NCBI GenBank assembly: GCA_046347945.1
Contig: JAXMFB010000007.1
Location: forward strand, 1-64,000
Source: Zeimonas sp046347945
GTDB lineage: Bacteria > Pseudomonadota > Gammaproteobacteria > Burkholderiales > Burkholderiaceae_E
Reading direction: 5' to 3'
DNA: 64,000 nt
The translations under genes were made by a program, and so were the position numbers. Numbering within the stretch: the stretch's first letter is position 1; every line of letters begins with the position of its first letter. The notes beneath the pieces are model-generated. The model was not told where the DNA came from, did no database searches, and saw only the letters and a list, made by a program, of their open reading frames with translations. This document shows, in pieces, positions 18,119 to 25,842 of this stretch.

Positions 18119-18132
18119 ATCGGGCGCCCGAT
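18119..18132. terminator. Palindrome between soeC and sat, possible weak terminator
   Basis: A perfect 14-nt inverted repeat (ATCGGGC/GCCCGAT) lies just after soeC and is followed by a T-containing stretch (gtatgttta). It could attenuate read-through into sat. No run of Ts follows directly, so terminator function is uncertain. An AT-richer segment (tttacgggttaaagac) and a strong gggaggag ribosome-binding site precede sat and suggest a separate sat promoter. Confidence 0.35.
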
Positions 18133-18179
18133 CGGGTATGTTTACGGGTTAAAGACAAATACAGGGAGGAGTACGAATC

Positions 18180-19394
18180 ATGGCGCTGGTTGATCCTCAC
18201 GGGGGCGGTCCGCTGCTTCCGCTGCTGCTCGAAGGCGACGCGCTCGCCGCCGAGCGCGCGCGCGCGCAGAAGCTGCCGCGGCTGCAGGTGAGCTCGCGCG
18301 AGAAGGGCGACCTGATCATGATGGGCATCGGCGGCTTCACGCCGCTCGAAGGCTTCATGAGCCACGCCGACTGGCAGGGCGTGTGCGACGGCATGCGCAC
18401 GGCCAGCGGACTGTTCTGGCCGATCCCGATCACGCTGTCGACCGACGCCGAGGTGGCGAAGTCGATCGCCGTCGGCAGCGACCTCGCCCTGATCGACCCG
18501 GACGACGGCTCGGTGCTCGCGACGATGAAGGTCACCGAGAAGTACGCGATCGACAAGGCGCACGAGTGCGCGACCGTCTTCCGCACGACCGACCCCGAGC
18601 ATCCCGGCGTGAAGATGGTGATGGCGCAGGGCGACGTCAACCTTGCCGGGCCTGTCAAGGTGCTGTCGATGGGCGAGTTCCCCGAGAAGTACGGCGACCT
18701 CTTCATGACGCCGGCGCAGACCCGCGCGCTGTTCGCCTCGCTCGGCTGGTCGAAGGTCGCGGCGTTCCAGACGCGCAACCCGATGCACCGCTCGCACGAG
18801 TACCTGGCCAAGGTCGCGATCGAGGTCAGCGACGGCGTGATGGTGCACTCGCTGCTCGGCGCGCTCAAGCCTGGCGACATCCCGGCCGACGTGCGCACGC
18901 GCGCGATCTCGGTGCTGGTCGACGGCTATTTCCAGAAGAAGACCATCGTGCAGGCCGGCTACCCGCTCGACATGCGCTACGCGGGTCCGCGCGAGGCGCT
19001 GCTGCACGCGCTGTTCCGGCAGAATTACGGCTGTTCGCACCAGATCGTCGGCCGCGACCACGCGGGCGTGGGCAGCTACTACGGCCCGTTCGACGCCCAC
19101 CACATCTTCGACCAGATCCCCAGGGACGCGCTGCAGACGCAGGCGATGAAGATCGACTGGACCTTCTGGTGCTACAAGTGCGGCGGAATGGCCTCCGCGC
19201 GCACCTGCCCGCACGACGACGCCGACCGGCTCCTCGTCTCGGGCACCAAGCTTCGCAAGTGGCTCTCGGAGGGTGCCGAAGTGCCGGCGGAGTTCAGCCG
19301 GCCCGAGGTGCTGGCCGTGCTCAGGGAGTACTACCAGGGCCTCGCCGCGCACGAGCGCGTCGAGGTCAAGATGACCGGACATTCGGCGCGCTGA
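18180..19394 (+). CDS. sat: Dissimilatory ATP sulfurylase
   Basis: This 404-aa sulfate adenylyltransferase releases sulfate and ATP from APS plus pyrophosphate, the last step of the APS pathway of sulfite oxidation. Active-site motifs are FQTRNPMHRSHEY near residue 195 and GRDHAGVGSYYGP near 290. A C-terminal CxxC...C region (CYKCGGMASARTCPHDD) fits the Zn-containing prokaryotic dissimilatory type. The gene is intact, and it sits directly upstream of aprMBA as in Allochromatium. Frame errors begin only after about 19.80 kb. Confidence 0.97.
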   Translation: MALVDPHGGGPLLPLLLEGDALAAERARAQKLPRLQVSSREKGDLIMMGIGGFTPLEGFMSHADWQGVCDGMRTASGLFWPIPITLSTDAEVAKSIAVGSDLALIDPDDGSVLATMKVTEKYAIDKAHECATVFRTTDPEHPGVKMVMAQGDVNLAGPVKVLSMGEFPEKYGDLFMTPAQTRALFASLGWSKVAAFQTRNPMHRSHEYLAKVAIEVSDGVMVHSLLGALKPGDIPADVRTRAISVLVDGYFQKKTIVQAGYPLDMRYAGPREALLHALFRQNYGCSHQIVGRDHAGVGSYYGPFDAHHIFDQIPRDALQTQAMKIDWTFWCYKCGGMASARTCPHDDADRLLVSGTKLRKWLSEGAEVPAEFSRPEVLAVLREYYQGLAAHERVEVKMTGHSAR

Positions 19395-19445
19395 AGCTGC
19401 CGGGCTGCAACCCAACCCACGATCATTCGCGGAGGAGATCACACG

Positions 19446-20253
19446 ATGCTTTTCACCAATCCGTTTGCCGGTCTGTCGGCTTCGCTTTCACCTGCAGTCA
19501 TGCAGGGATACGTCATAGTCATGTTCCTGCTGGTCGTGGCGGGAACGCTGTTCGACGTCGTGCACAAGGGAAGCGCGACTTACTTCTTCGAGAATCTTCG
19601 AAGGTCGAAGTCGAAGGCGGCACGCCGCGTCGGCGGCGGTGAACTCGCCTCGATCGCCGTGCAGACGGCCGTGGTCGACGTGCTGGCCTCGGGCGAGTTC
19701 TGCAATCCGCGCCGGCGCGTTGCGCACCTGCTCGGCATGTACGGCTTCGTGTTCTACGTGCTCGCTACCGTTGTGCTGGTCTTCAATGCGTCGGCAGGCC
19801 TGTTCTGCGCTCTGGTGGATCGGCGCCCTGATGATCTGCGTCGGCGGCTACTGGTTCTGGTTCTTCATCCGCGTCGACGTCGCCGCCGAGGGCCACTCGC
19901 CTTCAGGATCGTCAAGGCCGACCTGTTCATCCTGTCGTTGCTGGCCAGCGCGACGTTCGCGCTGATCTGGGCGCTGGCGGGCGGCGGCGCCGGTGTGCGC
20001 TGTTCGGCTTGTACATCCTTCGCCACGACGGTGCTGTTCGGCCGGGGTGCCGTGGTCGAAGTTCGCGCACATGTTCTTCAAGCCCGCGGCCGCCTGGAGA
20101 AGCGCCTGTCCAGGCCGACGGGACCGCAGAGAACCTGCCCACGCAAACCCGCGACGACCCCGAGCAGCAGAAGAGACACTCGATGCAACTGTTGCTGGAC
20201 GCGCCGAGGTATGGGGCTCGGCATCAAAGCGCGAAGCGCCGCGACACTACTGA
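19446..20253 (+). CDS. aprM: AprM, membrane anchor of APS reductase (frameshifted as sequenced)
   Basis: The first 120 codons read MLFTNPFAGL... as a normal AprM membrane protein (YVIVMFLLVVAGTLFDVVHK; GMYGFVFYVLATVVLVFN). From about 19807 the frame changes at least seven times. The segments WWIGALMICVGGYWFWFF, FRIVKADLFILSLLASA, GVPWSKFAHMFFKPAAA and KREAPRHY all belong to one AprM-like protein but lie in different frames. Most breaks are a single extra or missing base in a short homopolymer (for example an extra A in atcaaag near 20227). AprM is the quinone-linked anchor that replaces QmoABC in many sulfur oxidisers. The gene is probably intact in the organism. Confidence 0.82.
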
Positions 20254-20306
20254 CAACAGATCGGCACCCCGGAAATTTCTTTTGAATCAGATATGGAGCT
20301 GGACGA

Positions 20307-20760
20307 ATGCCAACCTTCATCTATATGACGCGATGCGACGGATGCGGACACTGCGTCGACATCTGCCCCTCGGACATCATGCACATCGACAAGACCTATC
20401 GGCGCGCCTACAACATCGAGCCGAACATGTGCTGGGAGTGCTTTTCCTGCGTCAAGGCCTGCCCTCAGCATGCGATCGACGTGCGCGGATACGCCGACTT
20501 TCGCCCCGTTGGGGCACAGCGTGCGCGTCGACCGCGACGAGCGGCGAGGCACGATCGCCTGGCGGATCAAGTTCCGCAACGGCACCGAGAAGAATTCCTC
20601 TCGCCCATCACCAAGCCCTGGGGCGAGGCGATCCCCGAAGCTCGCGGAGGTCTCCGCCGCCGGCGAGATGCGCGACAGCGAGCTCCTCTACAACGAACCG
20701 AAGTACGTCCGGCTGGACGACGGCGGTCTGCGCACCCTGCAGGACGCAGGCCTCAACTGA
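20307..20760 (+). CDS. aprB: AprB, APS reductase iron-sulfur subunit (frameshifted as sequenced)
   Basis: The N-terminal 66 codons are a clean AprB with two [4Fe-4S] motifs, CDGCGHCVDICPSD and CWECFSCVKACPQH. Three one-base shifts follow: an extra T near 20498, a missing T near 20596 and an extra C near 20636. The pieces APLGHSVRVDRDERRG, FLSPITKPWGEAIP and KLAEVSAAGEMRDSELLY then join into a normal-length AprB (about 150 aa) ending LRTLQDAGLN. AprB passes electrons from the AprA flavin to AprM. The breaks look like homopolymer errors, not decay. Confidence 0.87.
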
Positions 20761-20777
20761 AGAAAGGCGTACTACTG

Positions 20778-22643
20778 ATGGCGGTCACCAACATCGAAGA
20801 CGGCATCGACATCCTCGTGGTCGGTGCGGGACTGGGCGGCACTGGAGCGGCCTGGGAAGCGCGTTTCTGGGGGCAGGACAAGAAAGATCGTCATCGCCGA
20901 GAAGGCGAACATCGATCGTTCCGGGTGCGGTCGCCCAGGGTCACGCTGATCAACTGCTACATGGGCACGCGCTGGGGAGAGAACCAGCCGGAGGACCATG
21001 CGCTACGCACGCATCGACCTGATGGGCATGGTGCGCGAGGATCTGGCGTTCGACATGGCCCGCCGTCGACTCCACCGTGCATCAGTTCGAGGAGGCCTGC
21101 CGATCATGAAGGACCTCGAAGACCGGGCGCTATCTGCGCGAAGGTCGGTGGCAGATCATGATCCACGGCGAGTCCTACAAGCCCATCGTGGCCGAGGCCG
21201 CCAAGAAGTCGGCCGACAAGGTCTTCAACCGCATCTGCGTCACGCACCTGCTGATGGACGAAAGCCGCGAGAACCGGGTGGCCGGCGCCGCCGGCTTCAA
21301 CGTGCGCACCGGCAACTTCCACGTCTTCAAGGCCAAGACCGTGATCTGCGGCGCGGGCGGCGCGTCCAACATCTTCAAGCCGCGCTCGGTGGGCGAAGGC
21401 GCTGGACGCACCCTGGTACGCACCGTGGTCGTCGGCGTCGGCCTACGGCCTGCTGATCAACGCGGGCGCCAAGATGACGCAGATGGAAAACCGCACGTGC
21501 TGGCCCGCTTCAAGGACGGCTACAGCCCGGTCGGCGCCTACTTCCTGCACCTGGAAGACGTACACGCAGAACGGCCTGGGCGAGGAGTTCGAATCCAAGT
21601 GGTGGCCGAGCCTGCAGAAGATGGTCGGCAAGGAATACCTGGACCCTCGAGGCTTCGCACCTGACGCATCGTCCGATCCCGACCTGCCTGCGCAACCACG
21701 CGTTGATCAGCGAGGTCAACGCCGGCCGCGGCCCGATTCACATGGTGACGATGCGCGCCCTTCCAGGACCCGCACCTCGAAGAAGTCGGCTGGGAGAACT
21801 TCCTGGGCATGACCGTCGGGCAGGCGGGTCCTGTGGGCCGCCACCGACGTCGACCTGAAGAACGAGAACCCCGGAACTGACCACCTCCGAACCCTACGTG
21901 ATGGCCTGCATGCGACCGGATCGGGCGCCTGGTGCTCCGGTCCCGAGGACGTGTCGCCCCCGAGTACTTCTGGGGCTACAACCACGACGACGATCGAAGC
22001 TGGGGCCAGCGACACGGTCGGCGGCACTCTACACGCGTTCTCGTCGGGCTCGTTCACCGAAGGCCGGCTGGCGGCGAAGGCCGCCTGCGGGTACATCGAC
22101 GACGGCAAGGCCGAGGGCATCGTCGTCTCGCAGGCGCAGATCGATCGCCTCGCGCAGGAGGTGTTCAAGCCCGAGCACTATTTCCATCTACCGCAATGCG
22201 GTCGTTGCGGGCGACGTCAATCCGCACTACATCAACCCCCAGCAGGGGCTCGACCGCCTGCAGAAGCTGATGGACGAGTACTGGTGGCGGGTGTCGGCCA
22301 ACTACATGACCAACGAGAAGCTTCTGCACATCGGCCTGAAGAAGCCTAGATCATGGAAGAGGATCTCGAGAAGCTGGCCGCCGCGGACTCGCACGAGTTG
22401 CTGCGCGCATGGGAACTGAAGCACCGTCATCGCCGCCGAATGCGTCACGCACCACACGCTGTTCCGCAAGGAGGACGCGCTGGCCCGGCTACTACTACCG
22501 GGGCGACTACCTGAAGCTGGACGACCAGAACTGGCACGTGCTGACGGCCCTGCGGCGCGACCTGAAGACGGGCGAGCGATGGAGAAAGCGCCCTGCTATC
22601 ACCTGGTGGGCGACGGCGGCAGGATCGCCGGCGACGCGCGTGA
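20778..22643 (+). CDS. aprA: AprA, APS reductase flavoprotein subunit (heavily frameshifted as sequenced)
   Basis: AprA forms APS from sulfite and AMP in the oxidative direction. The start is clear (MAVTNIEDGIDILVV, FAD motif VGAGLGGTGAAWEA), but the frame then changes more than a dozen times. Recognisable AprA segments in different frames are NCYMGTRWGENQPEDH, GESYKPIVAEAAKKSADK, LGEEFESKWWPSLQKM, GGTLHAFSSGSFTEGRLA, NAVVAGDVNPHYINPQQG and RWPGYYYRGDYLKLDDQNW. All are well conserved, so selection has kept the protein and the breaks are probably sequencing errors. The 3' end is uncertain. I place it at a TGA (22641) that overlaps a possible GTG start, reached after the tail MEKAPCYHLV. Confidence 0.85.
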
Positions 22644-22962
22644 ACATCATCGAGAAGACGGACGAGGAGATCCCGGCGCTGGCCGTGCCCCTGTGGCGCG
22701 ACTCCTCGTCAGGTACTCGAACGAAGGCAAGTACGGCGAGTTCTCCAGGAACTTCTCCGGCCCGCTGGCGCGCCATGGACCAGGTCGCCGCCGGCCACCA
22801 GTTCGCCCACAGCGAGCTGGCCCGGCATCTCTCCGACCGGTTCGACACGCTGGGCATCATCCGCCGCGGCGAGCACGTGACCGTCCTGTTCCGGCAGCGC
22901 AGCACCACGAAGCCCGGCGAATGGCTTGGCCGACTCGTACCGGCTACGAGGACGGCAACTGA
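22640..22962 (+). CDS. Unrecognised short gene downstream of aprA (frameshifted as sequenced)
   Basis: I cannot assign this stretch. Correcting frame shifts near 22710, 22770 and 22930 gives a protein of about 105 aa. It starts VNIIEKTDEEIPALAVP at a GTG that overlaps the presumed aprA stop. It continues RYSNEGKYGEFSRNFSG and FAHSELARHLSDRFDTLG, then RGEHVTVLFRQ, and ends SYRYEDGN. It has no cysteine motif and no membrane segment. It could instead be a C-terminal extension of AprA. The frame breaks match those in the neighbouring genes. Confidence 0.35.
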
Positions 22963-23020
22963 GGATCTTCGGTGCCTCCATCTTCTGACCCCTCTTGTGA
23001 CCATCTCGTCGGGATCTGAC

Positions 23021-23529
23021 GTGAACCAAGCCATCCAGGCCGGGCAAGTTCGTCGAGCTGACCTACAAGGTCGTCGACAGGAAGTCGGGCACGTCCTGAC
23101 CCGGGTCGAGTTCCCCCTGGGCTATGTCCATGGCCACACCGAGATCCTGGCCCCTTCGGTCCACGCGCAGCTCGAAGGCAGATCGGCCGGCGACGTCATC
23201 GAAGTGGCGATCGACGGCAACCAGATTTTCGGCCCCAGGACGAATCGCTGGTCTTCACCGATCGCATCGAGAACGTCCCCGAGGAATACCGGCAGGTCGG
23301 CGCCTCGATCCTGATGGAAAACGACGCAGGCCAGACGCGCAGCTTTCTCGTGACGCACATGGACGACGAGACCCTGACGGTCGATGGCAACAATCCGCTC
23401 TGCGGCAGGGAGGTCGTCTTCACGCTCGAGATCCTGACCGTGCGCGACGCAACCAGCGACGAGATCAAGGCCGGCGGGGCGATGACCGCCGGCCCTGACA
23501 TCGACCCAAGGCTGCTTCGGCCTGTCTGA
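23021..23529 (+). CDS. SlyD-like FKBP-type peptidyl-prolyl isomerase (frameshifted as sequenced)
   Basis: After correction of three one-base shifts (near 23042, 23088 and 23236) this gives about 170 aa of a SlyD/FKBP-type isomerase. It starts at a GTG (VNQAIQAGKFVELTYKV). Family features are FPLGYVHGHTEILAP, LEGRSAGDVIEVAI and the insert-in-flap NVPEEYRQVGASILMEND, then LTVDGNNPLCGREVVFTLE. The His-rich metal-binding tail of E. coli SlyD is absent. It follows the apr genes in the same direction and may help fold or assemble a cofactor protein; that link is inferred. The last 290 nt are free of frame errors. Confidence 0.78.
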
Positions 23530-23613
23530 GCAGCGACACTCAACGGCGCAGGACGGCCCGGGCGCAAGCGCCTGCGAATGCCGCCCTGACGCCAAGGCGA
23601 AAGGAGGTGAAAC

Positions 23614-23778
23614 ATGAGCGAGCAGCAGCAGTCCCCCAAGGCCCCGGTTCCCGATGGACATTCGCGTTTCGTGACGACGCGCGCGTTGCCGCCGAACGAA
23701 AAGGGGTTCGTCGGCTTCGAGACCATCTGGGAGCCGTTCCAGAAGGAAACCGAATACCAGACGCCGAAACAGCCGTAG
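23614..23778 (+). CDS. Conserved-looking 54-aa protein of unknown function
   Basis: A 54-codon gene starts at an ATG 5 nt after an ideal Shine-Dalgarno (aaggaggtga). It encodes a polar, proline-rich peptide (MSEQQQSPKAPVPDG ... FVGFETIWEPFQKETEYQ) with no cysteine, signal peptide or membrane segment. It lies 84 nt after the FKBP gene, ends just before a perfect GC palindrome, and reads with the apr unit. The strong ribosome-binding site is the main argument that it is real. I do not recognise the family. Confidence 0.6.
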   Translation: MSEQQQSPKAPVPDGHSRFVTTRALPPNEKGFVGFETIWEPFQKETEYQTPKQP

Positions 23779-23783
23779 GTCCG

Positions 23784-23801
23784 GCGGGGGCGCGCCCCCG
23801 C
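23784..23801. terminator. Perfect GC palindrome between convergent genes, likely bidirectional terminator
   Basis: GCGGGGGCGCGCCCCCGC is an 18-nt perfect inverted repeat in the 22-nt gap between the 54-aa gene (+) and amn (-). It overlaps the first base of the amn stop. It would form a very stable stem on either strand. T-runs are absent, as is common in high-GC genomes. Confidence 0.55.
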
Positions 23802-25297
23802 TACTGGAACGCGACTTCGTCGAAGCTGCGCAGCTTGCGGCTGTGCAGCTGCTCGGCGCGCTGGCGGCGCAGCAGATCGATCGCGCGCATGCCGATCCGC
23901 AGGTGCTGCTCGACGCGCTCGCGATAGAACTGGTCGGCCATGCCCGGCAGCTTGATCTCGCCGTGCAGCGGCTTGTCACTGACGCACAGCAGCGTGCCGT
24001 ACGGGATCCGGAAGCGGAACCCGTTCGCGGCGATCGTCGCGCTCTCCATGTCGAGCGCAATCGCGCGGCTCTGGCTGAAGCGGCGCATCGGCGTGCCGTG
24101 CGGCAGCAGCTCCCAGTTGCGGTTGTCGGTGCTGGCGACGGTACCGGTGCGCATCACGCGCTTGAGCTCGTAGCCGGTGAGCTGCGTTACCTCGGCGACC
24201 GCCGACTCGAGGGCGACCTGCACCTCGGCCAGCGCCGGCACCGGCACCCACGGCGGCAGGTCCTCGTCGAGCACGTGGTCCTCGCGCACGTAGCCGTGCG
24301 CGAGCACGTAGTCGCCGAGCTGCTGCGTCGTGCGCAGCCCGGCGCAATGACCGAGCATGATCCACGCGTGCGGCCGCAACACCGCGACGTGATCGGTGAT
24401 CGTCTTCGCGTTGGCCGGGCCGACGCCGATGTTGATCATCGTGATGCCCGATCCGTCCTCGCGGATCAGATGGTAGGCCGGCATCTGCGGCAGCCTCCCC
24501 GGCGCCGGAGGCTGCCCTGCGGCGGCGGACGCGCCCGGCGCCGCGCGGCGCGTCACGACGTTGCCCGGCTCGACGAATGCCGAATAGCCGTGCGCGGCCG
24601 GCTCGGCCTCGGCCATCAGCTCGTGGCCGAGCCGCACGAACTGGTCGACGTAGAACTGGTAGTTGGTGAACAGCACGAAGTTCTGGAAGTGCGCCGGCTC
24701 GGTCGCGGTGTAGTGGCGCAGCCGGTGCAGCGAATAGTCGACGCGCGGCGCGGTAAACAGCGCCAGCGGATGAGGCACGCCCGCGCGCGGCACCCAGGTG
24801 CCGTTGGCGATGCCGTCGTCCATCGCGCCCAGGTCCGGCAGGTCGAACAGGTCGCGCATCAGGCGCCGCCGCGCAGCATCGATCGACCCCTCGATGTGCT
24901 CCTGGCCGGCCATCGCGAAGTGCACCGGGATCGGCGTCTTCCCGGTGCCGACCTCGATCGGCACCTGGTGGTTCGCCAGCAGCAACCGGAACTGTTCGAG
25001 GTAGTAGCGCCCGAACAGGTCGGGGCGCGTCAGCGTCGTCTCGTAGGTGCCCGGTCCGGCGACGAACCCGTAGCTGAGCCGCGAGTCGGCGCGCGCCACG
25101 GTCTCGGTCCGGACGCGCACGAACGGGTAGAACGCGTGCACGCGATGCGAAGGGTCTTGCCCCGCCACGAACCGCTGCACGGCCTCGCGCAGCCAGGCCA
25201 CGCCGGCCTCGTAGATGGCGACGACCTGCGCCAGCGCCGCGGCCGGGTCGTCGTAGCGCTGGGGCGGGAAGAACGGCGGATTGTCCATGGCCGACAT
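23801..25297 (-). CDS. amn: AMP nucleosidase
   Basis: This 498-aa cytoplasmic enzyme hydrolyses AMP to adenine and ribose 5-phosphate. It has the AMP-nucleosidase N-terminal domain (about 1-170) followed by a purine-nucleoside-phosphorylase-like domain. Typical stretches are INIGVGPANAKTITDH, WIMLGHCAGLR and ALDMESATIAANGFRF, the last holding the nucleoside-binding MES motif. The ATG at 25297 sits 1 nt after the stop of the upstream phosphoesterase gene, so the two are one operon. The neighbouring APS reductase consumes AMP, so a role in AMP balance during sulfite oxidation is possible but inferred. Confidence 0.93.
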   Translation of the reverse strand: MSAMDNPPFFPPQRYDDPAAALAQVVAIYEAGVAWLREAVQRFVAGQDPSHRVHAFYPFVRVRTETVARADSRLSYGFVAGPGTYETTLTRPDLFGRYYLEQFRLLLANHQVPIEVGTGKTPIPVHFAMAGQEHIEGSIDAARRRLMRDLFDLPDLGAMDDGIANGTWVPRAGVPHPLALFTAPRVDYSLHRLRHYTATEPAHFQNFVLFTNYQFYVDQFVRLGHELMAEAEPAAHGYSAFVEPGNVVTRRAAPGASAAAGQPPAPGRLPQMPAYHLIREDGSGITMINIGVGPANAKTITDHVAVLRPHAWIMLGHCAGLRTTQQLGDYVLAHGYVREDHVLDEDLPPWVPVPALAEVQVALESAVAEVTQLTGYELKRVMRTGTVASTDNRNWELLPHGTPMRRFSQSRAIALDMESATIAANGFRFRIPYGTLLCVSDKPLHGEIKLPGMADQFYRERVEQHLRIGMRAIDLLRRQRAEQLHSRKLRSFDEVAFQ

Positions 25298-25298
25298 T

Positions 25299-25808
25299 TC
25301 ATTCGAGCGTCCTGATTTCGAACTCGCAGGCGTCGAGATCGGCGAGGATCCAGGTCGGCGGCGCGTGCAGCCCCGCGATCGTGCCTGGATTGACCAGCCA
25401 TGCCGTGCCACCCGAGACCGTCGCCTGTCGCGTCACCGACGCGCGGTGCGAGTGCCCGCAGCAGACGATGTCGTAGTCGCCGGTGCAGGCGATTCCCCGC
25501 GCGTAGTGCGGGTAATGGGTCGCGAAAATGCGCCGGCCGCCGAGTTCGAGTTCGGCGTCGGCGCCGTGATAAACGAGCAGCCCGCCGGAGTCCGCGCACA
25601 TCCGGTGCAGCGCCATCGGGTCGCCGAGGTTGTTGCCGTGTACCGCGTGCACCGGCAGCCCCAGTGCGAGCAGCGGCTTGAGCGTGCCTGCGCCGATCAC
25701 GTCGCCGCAGTGGACGACCGCCTGCGCGCCGTCCTGTTTTGCAGCCGACACGGCCGCCGCGAGCATCGGCGCGCGATCGTGGCTGTCCGAGACGATGCAG
25801 ATCTTCAC
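25299..25808 (-). CDS. YfcE/MJ0936-type metallophosphoesterase
   Basis: This 169-aa calcineurin-like phosphoesterase starts at a GTG (VKICIVSDSHDR) with gaggt upstream. Metal-binding motifs are DSHDR, HCGDVIGAG, HGNN and CGHSHRA, in the order typical of the small YfcE family. It probably hydrolyses a phosphodiester or nucleotide substrate. It is the first gene of a two-gene operon with amn and is divergent from the HTH-ferredoxin-reductase gene with 34 nt between. The precise substrate is unknown. Confidence 0.85.
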   Translation of the reverse strand: MKICIVSDSHDRAPMLAAAVSAAKQDGAQAVVHCGDVIGAGTLKPLLALGLPVHAVHGNNLGDPMALHRMCADSGGLLVYHGADAELELGGRRIFATHYPHYARGIACTGDYDIVCCGHSHRASVTRQATVSGGTAWLVNPGTIAGLHAPPTWILADLDACEFEIRTLE

Positions 25809-25842
25809 GACACCTCGGTTCCGATTCGATGATAGATTGTCC

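Noticed and set aside
19800..23245. Programmed frameshifting or genuine pseudogenes of aprMBA
   Set aside because: There are far too many shifts in both directions, without slippery-site or stimulator patterns, and conserved residues are preserved between them. Sequencing error explains this better.
23843..25315. A 490-codon + strand frame opposite amn
   Set aside because: Arg/His/Val-rich shadow composition without a ribosome-binding site; the minus strand encodes a clear AMP nucleosidase.
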